Shown piece after piece: positions 29,138 to 37,932 of a stretch of DNA of 64,000 bases. How positions within the stretch are numbered: position 1 is the first letter of the stretch; the number at the start of each line of letters is the position of its first letter. The notes below the pieces were generated by a model. It did not search any database and was not told where the DNA came from. It saw nothing but the letters and a program-made list of their open reading frames with translations. The translations under genes and the position numbers were made by a program. This stretch comes from Rhizobiaceae bacterium (GTDB lineage: Bacteria > Pseudomonadota > Alphaproteobacteria > Rhizobiales > Rhizobiaceae): assembly GCA_023953835.1 (NCBI GenBank), contig JAMLJB010000001.1:248001-312000 (forward strand), given 5' to 3'.

Positions 29138-30600
29138 CGAAGAACTTCCTTCAAGGTCGCAGCAATGCCCCGTGTGCGTATGGAATGCAGGTGACGCGCC
29201 GTGATAGCAAAAAGCGCCGGTCTTTCGGGCGCACCAGAAGCAAAGCCCGCGGCATCGAACACGGCTTCCACCATGTCGCTGGCGTCGAGCTTTCGGGCGA
29301 CAATCGCCGCAAGCGTTTCATCGAGCGGATCGGTGAAATGTGCGGGCGGCGACGTCACCCCGCGCGCTTCACAGGCAGCTATCCATGCGGCAGGCGTCAG
29401 CATGAGCGCATCGAAACTGCCGCCGTTCGCCGCGCGGTCGAGTGCGGTGGCGACAATGCGCTGAGGTAGTTTCTGGCTGCCGTCATTGGCAATCTGGGCG
29501 GTGCGGTGCTTGAGCGCGGGGTTGTCATATCGTTTGACGAGTTCGCTCGTATACGCATCCGGCCTGAGGCCTTGTCCGGAAGGCAGCGACGGCTTTGCCT
29601 CATCCCATAATCGCACGACGAACGCGCGGATGGCGGGATTGGAAAACGCCTCCGAGACCGTCGCGTGGCCGGACAGCAATCCCAGATAGGCGATTGCGGA
29701 GTGTGACCCATTGAGCAGGCGTAGCTTCATGTCCTCGAACGGCGCAACGTCCTCGACCATTTCTACGCCGTACCGTTCCCATTTCGGTCGTCCCGACGGA
29801 AAGCGGTCCTCAACCACCCATTGCATGAACGGCTCGGTGGTCACAGGCCACGCATCGGCGACACCGAGCGCCGCTGATATGCGCGCCCGGTCCTCATCGG
29901 TGGTCGCGGGAACGATGCGGTCCACCATGCTTGAGGGGAACGCGATTTCATGCTCGACAAGCTGCTTTAATCCCCGATCCCGCAACGCGGCATATTCGAT
30001 CATCAGCCGTCGCAACGTCGCGCCGTTTGCCGGGAGATTATCGCAGGAAAGCACGGTGAATTGCTCTGCGCCCGCCGATACTCGACGCTCGATCGCTTCC
30101 GCAAGGAATCCATATATGCTTCTGGGATTCCGTGGATTTTCAAGGTCCCACACGATGTCCCGATGGCTTGTGTCCAGCGCTCCCGCTGCATTTCGAAGAT
30201 AGGCCTTTTCCGTGACCGTAAGCGTTACGATCCGAACCAAGGGATCGCACAATTCGTCAAACACGGCTTGCGGGTTTTCCGGGGCAACGAGGACCCGCTG
30301 CACCGAACCCACTACCCGCAGCTTCTCTCCCGAGCCATCGACGACCGAAAGGGTATAAAGCCCGTTTTGTGGATCAAGCGCGTCGCGCGTATCGGGACTG
30401 CGAAGTGACACACCCACGATGTCCCACCCCTCCTCACCACCATTCAGGCAGTCATCGAGATAAACTGCCTGATGGGCACGATGAAATGCCCCGATTCCAA
30501 GATGAACGATGCCGGCCCTGCATCCGGCGCGATCATAGACGGGTCGCTCAACGACAGCCGGGATGCCCGCTATCGTTGCATCAGAAAGGCGGACGCTCAT
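29134..30600 (-). CDS. uxuB: Fructuronate reductase (mannitol dehydrogenase family)
   Basis: 488 residues, polyol-specific long-chain dehydrogenase. The NAD-binding start IVHLGIGAFHRAHQAVYLDD (about 31-50) and the catalytic block KLRLLNGSHSAIAYLGLLSGH (about 293-313, with the proton-donor Lys and conserved Asn/His) are clear. It reduces D-fructuronate to D-mannonate for the following uxuA. Since no separate UxaB is encoded nearby, this enzyme might also reduce tagaturonate to altronate; that is inference. First gene of the minus-strand arm, starting 167 bases from uxaC. Confidence 0.92.
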   Translation of the reverse strand: MSVRLSDATIAGIPAVVERPVYDRAGCRAGIVHLGIGAFHRAHQAVYLDDCLNGGEEGWDIVGVSLRSPDTRDALDPQNGLYTLSVVDGSGEKLRVVGSVQRVLVAPENPQAVFDELCDPLVRIVTLTVTEKAYLRNAAGALDTSHRDIVWDLENPRNPRSIYGFLAEAIERRVSAGAEQFTVLSCDNLPANGATLRRLMIEYAALRDRGLKQLVEHEIAFPSSMVDRIVPATTDEDRARISAALGVADAWPVTTEPFMQWVVEDRFPSGRPKWERYGVEMVEDVAPFEDMKLRLLNGSHSAIAYLGLLSGHATVSEAFSNPAIRAFVVRLWDEAKPSLPSGQGLRPDAYTSELVKRYDNPALKHRTAQIANDGSQKLPQRIVATALDRAANGGSFDALMLTPAAWIAACEARGVTSPPAHFTDPLDETLAAIVARKLDASDMVEAVFDAAGFASGAPERPALFAITARHLHSIRTRGIAATLKEVLR

Positions 30601-30685
30601 TCACGCGCCCCGGTGGCTTCGCATGCCGGCATGGTTCCTCCCTCGATGTGTCCTGCCCGAAATCGACGCTGAGCGTCAAGCGAAA

Positions 30686-30700
30686 AGTCATCATATGACT
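30686..30700. promoter_or_regulatory. Candidate GntR operator between the divergent uronate arms
   Basis: AGTCAT-CAT-ATGACT is a perfect 6-bp inverted repeat with a 3-base spacer lying between uxuB and uxaC. Just downstream on the plus strand TTGACA (30717-30722) looks like a -35 element, so a regulator bound at the palindrome could control both arms. The only DNA-binding protein in the island is the FadR-type GntR encoded at 35162. Confidence 0.6.
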
Positions 30701-30767
30701 AAATCAAACTTGTCTGTTGACATTATTATTCGTGGCGAATAGCCATTGGTTCCCCGTGGGAGGAGCG

Positions 30768-32180
30768 GTGAATTTGACACTGGTGGCAGCCGACCTTCTG
30801 TTTGCGCCCGATGATCGGTCACGATCGATCGCGCGGAATCTCTATGCCGAGATCAAGAACCTGCCGATCATCAGCCCGCATGGTCACACCGAGCCGCGCT
30901 GGTATGCGGAGAATCAGAACTTCCCGGACCCGTCGCAGCTTCTGATCGTGCCGGACCACTATATTTTCCGCATGCTCTTCAGTCAGGGCATCCGGCTGGA
31001 AGACCTAGGTGTGCCGACGCTGGACGGCGCAGTCGTTGAAAAGGACAGTCGCGCCATCTGGCGGCGTTTTGCGGAACATTACTTCCTTTTCCGGGGCACA
31101 CCTACGCGTGCCTGGCTGGACTATACGTTTGAGAACCTGTTCGGACTTTGCGAGCCGTTGACGGCGGGCAATGCCGATGCGCACTACGATGCGATTGCCG
31201 ATGCGCTCAAGCGTGACGATTTCAAGCCGCGCGCACTCTTTGAACGCTTCAATATCGAGGCGATTTCGACGACGGACGGCGCGCTGGACGATCTCAAATG
31301 GCACCGTATGATCCGCGAAAGCGGATGGAAGGGTCGCGTCATTCCTGCCTACCGCCCGGACTCGGTGGTCGACCCGGATTTTGAGGGGTTTGCGGGAAAT
31401 CTCGACCGGCTGGCCGAAATCACCGGCTGCGACACGGCAAGCTGGAAAGGATATCTCGACGCACACCGCGCACGGCGCGACTACTTCAAATCATTCGGCG
31501 CAACGTCGACCGACCACGGTCACGCGACGGCGGACACCGCGAATCTGGAACCTGCGGAAGCTGAGAAATTGTTCGATGCCATTCGCGCGGGCAAGACGGA
31601 CGGCGCACAGCGCCAGCTCTTCCGCGCGCAGATGTTGACCGAGTTGGCGCGCATGAGCGCCGATGACGACCTCGTCATGCAAATCCATCCCGGCTCGTTC
31701 CGCAACCACGCACCCGGCATGTTTGCGCGTTTCGGTCGAGACAAGGGCTTCGACATTCCCACGCGCACAGACTATGTGCGGGCGCTCAAGCCCTTGCTTG
31801 ACGCCGTCGGCACCGACCCGCGCGTATCCGTCATTGTTTTCACCCTGGATGAGACAAGCTATGCGCGCGAGCTTGCGCCGCTTGCGGGGGTCTATCCCGC
31901 GCTGAAGCTCGGTCCGGCCTGGTGGTTCCATGACAGCCCCGAAGGCATGCGGAGATTCCGCGAAATGACTACCGAGACCGCGGGCTTCTACAACACTGTC
32001 GGCTTCAACGACGACACTCGGGCCTTCCCTTCGATTCCGGCCCGCCACGATGTGGCAAGGCGAGTGGACTGCGCTTTTCTTGCCCAGCTCGTCGCCGAGC
32101 ATCGCCTGCGGGAGGACGAAGCTCTCGAGGTTGCACACGACCTGACCTATCGACTGGCGAAGAAGGCATATCGGCTTTGA
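30768..32180 (+). CDS. uxaC: Glucuronate/galacturonate isomerase
   Basis: About 470 residues. It isomerises D-glucuronate to D-fructuronate and D-galacturonate to D-tagaturonate, feeding both branches of the pathway. The metal-site start LPIISPHGHTEP (about 30-41) and later HPGSFRNH, PTRTDYVRALKPLLD, and GPAWWFHDSPEGMRRFREMTTETAGFYNTVGFNDDTRAFPSIPARHD segments are those of the amidohydrolase-fold UxaC family. A frame opens at 30717, but GGGAGGAG points to the GTG at 30768 or the TTG at 30774; the choice between them is open. First gene of the plus-strand arm. Confidence 0.95.
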   Translation: MNLTLVAADLLFAPDDRSRSIARNLYAEIKNLPIISPHGHTEPRWYAENQNFPDPSQLLIVPDHYIFRMLFSQGIRLEDLGVPTLDGAVVEKDSRAIWRRFAEHYFLFRGTPTRAWLDYTFENLFGLCEPLTAGNADAHYDAIADALKRDDFKPRALFERFNIEAISTTDGALDDLKWHRMIRESGWKGRVIPAYRPDSVVDPDFEGFAGNLDRLAEITGCDTASWKGYLDAHRARRDYFKSFGATSTDHGHATADTANLEPAEAEKLFDAIRAGKTDGAQRQLFRAQMLTELARMSADDDLVMQIHPGSFRNHAPGMFARFGRDKGFDIPTRTDYVRALKPLLDAVGTDPRVSVIVFTLDETSYARELAPLAGVYPALKLGPAWWFHDSPEGMRRFREMTTETAGFYNTVGFNDDTRAFPSIPARHDVARRVDCAFLAQLVAEHRLREDEALEVAHDLTYRLAKKAYRL

Positions 32181-32234
32181 CGGCGTGAATGTTCAAAAAC
32201 GGGCGGCATCGCCCACCAAACGGGAGGAAGACTG

Positions 32235-33212
32235 ATGATGCATATATCGAAACTGATGGCAGGCGTTGCCCTTGCCACCTCGCTCATGATCGGTGCGGTC
32301 TCGGCGCAAACCGTGCTGAAATCTTCGGATACGCACCCCGACGGCTACCCCACGGTTGAAGGGGTCAAATATTTCGGTGAGCTTATCAAGGAGCGCACCG
32401 GAGGGCGCTATGCGGTCGAGGTCTATCACTCCGCCCAGCTCGGCGAGGAAAAGGACACGATCGAACAGGTGCGGTCAGGCGTGATCGAGCTGAACCGCGT
32501 TTCGATGGCGCCTTTCAATGGCACGGTGAAGGAATCCATCGTCCCTGCCCTGCCCTATATCTTCCGTTCCGAAGATCATATGCACAAGGTGATGGACGGC
32601 GCCATCGGCGAGCAGATCGCCAAGGCCTTTGAAAGCGCCGGCCTTGTCGTACTGGCATACTACGATGCGGGCGCTCGCTCCTTCTATAACTCCAAGAAGC
32701 CGATCAAAACGGTCGAGGACATGAAGGGCCTGAAGTTCCGCGTCATCCAGTCGGATATCTTCGTCGATATGACGAATGCGCTTGGCGCAAACGCAACGCC
32801 GATGCCCTATGGCGAGGTCTATTCCTCAATCGAAACGGGCGTGATCGACGGCGCGGAAAACAACTATCCGAGTTACGATACCGCCAAACATGCCGAAGTG
32901 GCCAAATACTATTCTCTGGATGAGCACACGATCCTGCCCGAAGTGTTCGTCATGAACAAAGCTGCGTTCGACAAGCTGACACCTGAAGATCAGGCAATCT
33001 TCAAGCAGGCAGGCAAGGACAGCATCGCCAAACAACGGGAATTGTGGGCCGCCAAGACCGTCGAATCCAAGTCCAATGTCGAGAAAATCGGCTCTCAGAT
33101 CAATGAGGTGGACAAGCAGGGATTCATCGACGCTATGAAGCCCGTCTACGACAAGCACATCACGGATCCCGTCCTGAAAAAGATGGTCGAGGACGTCAAG
33201 GCTGTCCAATAG
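32235..33212 (+). CDS. dctP: TRAP transporter substrate-binding protein (uronate type)
   Basis: 325 residues. A signal peptide (about 1-24, cut after VSA) precedes a DctP-family domain: SSDTHPDGYPTVEGVKYFGEL, the ligand-carboxylate-binding region LKFRVIQSDIFVDM (conserved Arg, about 170) and GVIDGAENNYPSYDTAKH. TRAP binding proteins in this clade have been shown in structural surveys to bind glucuronate and galacturonate, which fits the enzymes around it. Strong GGGAGGAAG site before the start. A stem-loop follows the gene. Confidence 0.93.
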   Translation: MMHISKLMAGVALATSLMIGAVSAQTVLKSSDTHPDGYPTVEGVKYFGELIKERTGGRYAVEVYHSAQLGEEKDTIEQVRSGVIELNRVSMAPFNGTVKESIVPALPYIFRSEDHMHKVMDGAIGEQIAKAFESAGLVVLAYYDAGARSFYNSKKPIKTVEDMKGLKFRVIQSDIFVDMTNALGANATPMPYGEVYSSIETGVIDGAENNYPSYDTAKHAEVAKYYSLDEHTILPEVFVMNKAAFDKLTPEDQAIFKQAGKDSIAKQRELWAAKTVESKSNVEKIGSQINEVDKQGFIDAMKPVYDKHITDPVLKKMVEDVKAVQ

Positions 33213-33227
33213 CCAGCGCGATCAATA

Positions 33228-33253
33228 CCCTCGCCTGGCTGGACAGGCGAGGG
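33228..33253 (+). other. Intercistronic stem-loop after dctP
   Basis: CCCTCGCCTG and CAGGCGAGGG form a perfect 10-bp stem with a 6-base loop, between dctP and dctQ, with no T-run. In transport operons such hairpins stabilise the upstream binding-protein message and lower expression of the membrane genes, which would suit the need for excess binding protein. Confidence 0.65.
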
Positions 33254-33275
33254 CCTCGTTCGTGGGGAGGAGCCC

Positions 33276-33866
33276 ATGACCGCCGAATTGAGAACAGGTA
33301 TCCCGGTACTGTCGCGCCTCAACACGCTGGCGCTCTATCTTGCGGGCCTTGGGCTCGTGGTGATGACGGTCATGGTGGCCTGGCAGGTCTTCTGCCGCTA
33401 CGTGCTGAACGATTCACCGAGCTGGACCGAGCCCGGCGCTGTCATGCTGATGAGCTGGTTTATTTTTCTTGGCGCTGCCGTGGGCGTTCGGGAGAACAAC
33501 CATCTCGGGTTCGACGTGTTGCTCTATGTGCTGCCGCCTTCGGCCAAGAAGTGGCTGCGCATGATCTCCGACATCGTGATTTTCGCCTTTGGCATCGGCA
33601 TGGTCTGGTACGGCATTCAACTGATCGGGCTTACGTGGAATACGAGCCTCCCTGCGCTCGGAATTTCGGGCGGGTGGGACTACGTTCCGTTGTTTGGCGG
33701 CGGCGTTCTTGTGACGCTCTTTTCCCTTGAGAGAATCGCGCTGCGTCTCTCCGGCTCGCCGGTCGACGCGGCGCTCGATGAGCTTGCGGCGACGGAAATC
33801 GCCGTCGAACTTGAAAACATCGAAGATGTCCGCACGGATGCCGCCGAATTTGCGAGGAAGGCCTGA
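33276..33866 (+). CDS. dctQ: TRAP transporter small permease
   Basis: 196 residues with four membrane helices (about 15-40, 55-75, 92-112, 132-152). The conserved VAWQVFCRYVLNDSPSWTEPGAVMLMSWFIFLGAA block (about 30-64) defines DctQ. The polar C-terminal tail (about 160-196) is longer than usual. It pairs with DctM, 5 bases downstream. Confidence 0.92.
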   Translation: MTAELRTGIPVLSRLNTLALYLAGLGLVVMTVMVAWQVFCRYVLNDSPSWTEPGAVMLMSWFIFLGAAVGVRENNHLGFDVLLYVLPPSAKKWLRMISDIVIFAFGIGMVWYGIQLIGLTWNTSLPALGISGGWDYVPLFGGGVLVTLFSLERIALRLSGSPVDAALDELAATEIAVELENIEDVRTDAAEFARKA

Positions 33867-33871
33867 GCGCA

Positions 33872-35152
33872 ATGGAACTATGGATTCTGTTCGGTTGCTT
33901 CACGCTGCTGATGCTGATCGGGACTCCGATTGCCTTCTGCCTTGGAGCGGCCAGCCTCGCGACCGTCGCCTATATGGGCCTGCCTCCGCTGGTCGTATTC
34001 CAGCGCATGAACTCAGGCATGAGCATATTCTCAATGCTCGCCATCCCCTTCTTCATCTATTCCGGCGACCTGATGGTTCGCGGCGGAATCGCCGCCAGGA
34101 TCGTCGCATTCGCAGCGTCGCTCGTCGGTCACCTGCGCGGCGGGCTCGGACAGGTGAATATCCTGACATCAACGCTGTTCGGCGGCATTTCAGGCTCGGC
34201 GGTGGCAGAAGCCGCTGCGGTCGGCGGCATCATGATCCCCCAGATGAAGGCGCGAGGTTACGGGGCGGACTACGCCGTCAACGTGACCTCCATGGCCGCA
34301 TTGATCGCGCTGCTTTTGCCGCCATCCCACAACATGATCATCTATTCCATCTCCGCGGGCGGCAAGATTTCCATCGCCGACCTGTTCACTGCGGGCATCA
34401 TTCCCGGCCTGCTGCTGGCGGGCGCGCTGATGGTTACCGCCTATATTGTCGCCCGCAAGCGCGGATACCCGACAGAACCGTTCCAGGGGTTTGCGGCCGC
34501 CGCGCATCTTCTGGTCGCGGCCCTGCCCGGCCTGTTGCTTATCGCGATCATCTTCGGCGGCGTTCGCTCGGGCATCTTCACCGCGACGGAAAGCTCCTGC
34601 GTCGCCGTGATCTACGCGTTGTTGGTAACAATCTTCATCTATCGCCAGCTCAACTGGGAGGACTTCGTCCATGCCACGATGGGTGCGGTCAGGACCACCG
34701 CCATGGTTCTCCTCATCATCGGCTGCGCGGCCTCTTTTTCCTGGCTGATGGCCTTCATGCGGGTGCCCGCAACGCTGGTCATGTGGATGCAGAGCATCTC
34801 CGACAACCCCATCGTCATCCTGCTCCTCCTGAATGTCATCATGCTGATCCTCGGCACCTTCATGGACATGGGGCCGACGATCATCATCACCACACCTATA
34901 TTCCTGCCCATCGCCACGGCCTTCGGTGTCGACCCGGTTCATTTCGGGGTCATCATGATCCTCAACTACGGTATTGGCCTCAACACGCCGCCGGTGGGAG
35001 GGGTGCAATTCGTCGCCTGTGCCGTGGGCAAGATCAGCGTGTGGGAGGCCATGCGCTCGATCTGGCCGTTCTATGGGGCCGGACTCGTTGTGTTGCTGCT
35101 GGTGACGTATATACCCGGTCTGTCACTGTGGCTGCCGGGCGTTTTCAAATAG
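33872..35152 (+). CDS. dctM: TRAP transporter large permease
   Basis: 426 residues with about 12-13 membrane helices, the sodium-coupled transport subunit of the tripartite system. Characteristic DctM stretches are GTPIAFCLGAASL, NSGMSIFSMLAIPFFIYSGDLM, GGISGSAVAEAAAVGGIMIP and NYGIGLNTPPVGGVQFVAC. Together with DctP and DctQ it would take up uronates from the periplasm. The spacing to gntR is 9 bases. Confidence 0.95.
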   Translation: MELWILFGCFTLLMLIGTPIAFCLGAASLATVAYMGLPPLVVFQRMNSGMSIFSMLAIPFFIYSGDLMVRGGIAARIVAFAASLVGHLRGGLGQVNILTSTLFGGISGSAVAEAAAVGGIMIPQMKARGYGADYAVNVTSMAALIALLLPPSHNMIIYSISAGGKISIADLFTAGIIPGLLLAGALMVTAYIVARKRGYPTEPFQGFAAAAHLLVAALPGLLLIAIIFGGVRSGIFTATESSCVAVIYALLVTIFIYRQLNWEDFVHATMGAVRTTAMVLLIIGCAASFSWLMAFMRVPATLVMWMQSISDNPIVILLLLNVIMLILGTFMDMGPTIIITTPIFLPIATAFGVDPVHFGVIMILNYGIGLNTPPVGGVQFVACAVGKISVWEAMRSIWPFYGAGLVVLLLVTYIPGLSLWLPGVFK

Positions 35153-35161
35153 GAGATCGAC

Positions 35162-35944
35162 ATGGCGATTGAGCAGGCCGATCTCAGGATCGAACGCAAA
35201 CCCAAACTCTCGGAAAATGTCGCGCAGACGCTGCGGGCGCAGATCGTCGGCGGCCAGTTTGCCGAAGGCGAGCGTCTGCCCACCGAAACGCGGATGACCG
35301 AGCTTTTCGGGGTCAGCCGAACAGTGGTTCGGGAGGCGATCGCCGCGCTCGCCGCTGATGGCCTTGTCGAGGCACGGCACGGCGCAGGCGTCTTTGTTCG
35401 TCGCCCCGCCGTCGCTGCCTTCGGCACGATCGGGCTGGAAGTCGGCAACAAGATTTCACACGCGCTGAATGTGCTCGAGGTTCGACTCGGGATCGAGGTC
35501 GAAAGCGCCGGTCTTGCCGCGATGCGTCGCAACAGTGCGCAGGAGGCGCAGATCCAGGAAGCGTTTTTCGAGTTCGACCGGTTGCTGGCGCGGGGCGAAG
35601 CAACCGGCAAGACAGATTTCGCGTTTCACCGGGCAATCGCGGCGGCGACGAACAATCCCTACTATGTCGACGTTCTGGACGCGCTCGGCACGCGCGCCAT
35701 TCCCTGCGATGTCGCCTCCCCCTGGGGCACAGACAGCGTTCTGTCGGACGCCTACCAGATGGGGCTCCAGCGCGAGCACTATTCCATATTGCAGGCTATC
35801 TCGGCGGGCGATGCCGATGCCGCGCGCGCGGCCATGCGCGCGCACCTCACCGCCAGCCAGGAACGCTATCGCAAGAGATTGAACGGCCAGCAGGCCGACT
35901 ATGTGTCGACCGTCGCTCCGCGCGGCAAGGTTGGCAGCTTCTGA
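35162..35944 (+). CDS. GntR-family regulator, FadR subfamily
   Basis: 260 residues. The winged helix-turn-helix is at about 15-80 (LPTETRMTELFGVSRTVVREAIAALAADGLVEARHGAGVFV), and an FCD effector domain (about 100-235) carries helix-borne metal ligands, for example ARGEATGKTDFAFHRAIAAATNNP and IQAISAGDADAARAAMRAHL-like segments. FadR-type proteins in sugar-acid operons usually repress until a pathway intermediate binds. Its position in the middle of the island and the palindrome at 30686 suggest it controls both arms. Confidence 0.93.
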   Translation: MAIEQADLRIERKPKLSENVAQTLRAQIVGGQFAEGERLPTETRMTELFGVSRTVVREAIAALAADGLVEARHGAGVFVRRPAVAAFGTIGLEVGNKISHALNVLEVRLGIEVESAGLAAMRRNSAQEAQIQEAFFEFDRLLARGEATGKTDFAFHRAIAAATNNPYYVDVLDALGTRAIPCDVASPWGTDSVLSDAYQMGLQREHYSILQAISAGDADAARAAMRAHLTASQERYRKRLNGQQADYVSTVAPRGKVGSF

Positions 35945-35963
35945 GGCCGACGAGAGGAGCATG

Positions 35964-36797
35964 ATGTCCATCGAGTTCGATTCCCGCTTCGCCATCGACC
36001 CCATCGCCGCCGCCGCAATGGGCACGGACGAATTGCGTCACAATTTTCTCCTGTCGAGCCTGTTTCAGCCGGGACGCATCCACCTCACCTATACCCACTA
36101 CGACCGCATGATCGTTGGCGGCGCCGTGCCGCTCGACGCCGAACTAACGCTGGACGCGATCAAGCCGACCGGCACCAAATCGTTCCTGGAGCGTCGCGAG
36201 CTGGTGGCCGTGAATATCGGCGGAAGGGGAACCGTGACCGTATCGGGCAAGGCGCATTTGCTCGGCACGCGCGACATGATCTATGTCGGGATGGGCGTGG
36301 AAGTCTCGTTCACCTCGCAAGATGCGGCGGACCCGGCGAAGTTCTATCTCCTGTCTGCGCCCGCGCACCGCCCCTGCCCTACACAGCTGATCACCATCGA
36401 CAAGGCCAAGCGTCTTGATCTCGGGAGCGCGGAGACGTCGAATGAACGCTCCATTTTCCAGTTCACCGCATCGGTCGAAACCTGCCAGATCGTCGTCGGA
36501 ATGACCCAACTCGCGAAGGGTTCGGTATGGAACACCATGCCCGCCCATGTGCATGATCGTCGCATGGAGGCGTATCTCTATTTCGACCTCGCCGACACCG
36601 CGCGAGTGTTTCACTTCATGGGACAACCCGACGAAACACGCCACATCGTGATGTCGAACGAGCAGGCCGTGCTTTCCCCCGCCTGGTCCATGCATTCCGG
36701 CTGCGGCACATCGAACTATGCTTTTATCTGGGCGATGGCCGGTGACAATGTGGACTATACGGATGTCGATCCGATCGCGATCGGAGATATGCGATGA
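35964..36797 (+). CDS. kduI: 5-dehydro-4-deoxy-D-glucuronate isomerase
   Basis: 277 residues, bicupin fold. It converts 5-keto-4-deoxyuronate (DKI), derived from unsaturated uronates, to 2,5-diketo-3-deoxygluconate. The zinc site H-x-H-x4-E is seen in PAHVHDRRMEAYLYFDL, with another ligand His in AWSMHSGCGTSNYAFIWAMAGDN. The length matches the E. coli protein (278). Two adjacent ATGs follow AGGAG; the second, at 35964, has the better spacing. It overlaps kduD by ATGA. Confidence 0.95.
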   Translation: MSIEFDSRFAIDPIAAAAMGTDELRHNFLLSSLFQPGRIHLTYTHYDRMIVGGAVPLDAELTLDAIKPTGTKSFLERRELVAVNIGGRGTVTVSGKAHLLGTRDMIYVGMGVEVSFTSQDAADPAKFYLLSAPAHRPCPTQLITIDKAKRLDLGSAETSNERSIFQFTASVETCQIVVGMTQLAKGSVWNTMPAHVHDRRMEAYLYFDLADTARVFHFMGQPDETRHIVMSNEQAVLSPAWSMHSGCGTSNYAFIWAMAGDNVDYTDVDPIAIGDMR

Positions 36798-37555
36798 CCG
36801 ATCTCTCGGCCTTCAGCCTGGAGGGAAAGCGCATCGCCGTAACCGGCGCAAACACCGGCATCGGACAGGGCATCGCGCTCGCCGTGGCGCGGGCGGGCGG
36901 TGCGGTGGTGGGAATCGGGCGCTCTTCGATGGCTGAGACCGCGAAGCAGGTCGAAGCGCTCGGCATGCCCTTTCAGGGGGTCAAATGCGATATCGGCAAT
37001 ATGAAAGCGTCGGTCCTCATGCTCGATAAAATCATGGCGGACGCGCCGCTCGACGGACTCGTCAACAATGCAGGGATCATCCGGCGCGGCGCGGCCCTCG
37101 ATTTCAGCGAAGAGGACTGGGATGACGTGATGGACGTCAATCTGAAGTCCCTGTTCTTTCTCTGCCAGACCTATGCGAAGAACGTGCTTGCCTCCGGGCG
37201 CAGTGGCCGCATCGTCAACATCGCCTCGATGCTGTCTTTTCAAGGCGGGATTCGCGTCGCCTCCTACACAGTTGCGAAGCACGGCGTATTGGGCGTCACC
37301 CGGCTCCTTGCAAATGAGTGGGCATCAAGCGGCATCAATGTGAACGCAATCGCGCCGGGCTATATCGAAACGAACAATACCGAGGTGTTGCGCAAGGACC
37401 CGGACCGCAGCGAGGCGATCCTCGCCCGAATTCCTGCCGGACGCTGGGGTAAGCCGGGCGAGATCGGCGATGCGGCTGTGTTCCTTCTCGCGCCCGCCTC
37501 GACCTACATGCACGGTGCGGTCGTTCCCGTCGATGGCGGCTGGTTGGCGAGGTAA
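36794..37555 (+). CDS. kduD: 2-deoxy-D-gluconate 3-dehydrogenase / 2,5-diketo-3-deoxygluconate reductase (SDR)
   Basis: 253-residue short-chain dehydrogenase. TGANTGIGQGIA (about 18-29) binds NAD(P), NNAGI is at about 90-94, and the catalytic YTVAK (about 157-161) follows NIASMLSFQGG. The family resemblance and its place behind kduI point to KduD, which reduces diketo-deoxygluconate to 2-keto-3-deoxygluconate. Translationally coupled to kduI by a 4-base overlap and 2 bases from the cupin gene. Confidence 0.92.
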   Translation: MTDLSAFSLEGKRIAVTGANTGIGQGIALAVARAGGAVVGIGRSSMAETAKQVEALGMPFQGVKCDIGNMKASVLMLDKIMADAPLDGLVNNAGIIRRGAALDFSEEDWDDVMDVNLKSLFFLCQTYAKNVLASGRSGRIVNIASMLSFQGGIRVASYTVAKHGVLGVTRLLANEWASSGINVNAIAPGYIETNNTEVLRKDPDRSEAILARIPAGRWGKPGEIGDAAVFLLAPASTYMHGAVVPVDGGWLAR

Positions 37556-37557
37556 GA

Positions 37558-37908
37558 ATGGTGCGAAGCCGGGATATTTTCGCGCGTTTCGATGAAGGCA
37601 CATGGGAGCCGACGCCGGACGGCAACAAGCGGCGTATCGTGCTTTACACGGACGAGCTGATGATGGTCGAATTCGCATTCGAAAAGGGTGGCGAAGGCTG
37701 GGTCCACTCGCATCCGCATGTTCAATCGAGCTATGTGGCCGAAGGCACATTCGACGTAACAATCGCTGGCCGGACGGAGACCCTGAGCGCCGGCGACTGT
37801 TTCATCGTGCCTTCTGGAGAAGAGCACGGCGTGAAGGCGCTGGAAAAAGGCCGGCTCATCGACTGCTTCGCGCCCCACCGGGCCGATTTTCTCCAGCCTG
37901 CGGAATAG
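37558..37908 (+). CDS. kdgF: KdgF-like cupin (unsaturated-uronate linearisation)
   Basis: 116-residue single cupin. Metal ligands are visible as H50/H52, Gln56 and H90 (GWVHSHPHVQSSYVAEG and VPSGEEHGV). Asp102, Phe104 and Arg108 in the C-terminal IDCFAPHR fall where residues important in characterised KdgF proteins are reported, as far as I recall. KdgF speeds conversion of 4,5-unsaturated galacturonate or glucuronate to the linear ketone used by KduI. The location directly after kduI-kduD supports this over an unspecific cupin. Confidence 0.85.
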   Translation: MVRSRDIFARFDEGTWEPTPDGNKRRIVLYTDELMMVEFAFEKGGEGWVHSHPHVQSSYVAEGTFDVTIAGRTETLSAGDCFIVPSGEEHGVKALEKGRLIDCFAPHRADFLQPAE

Positions 37909-37932
37909 AACGACAAGCAAAGGCCGCGACCC

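Noticed and set aside
33727..35172. 481-residue plus-strand frame overlapping dctM
   Set aside because: Arg/His-rich out-of-frame reading of the TRAP permease; dctM in the other frame has all family motifs.
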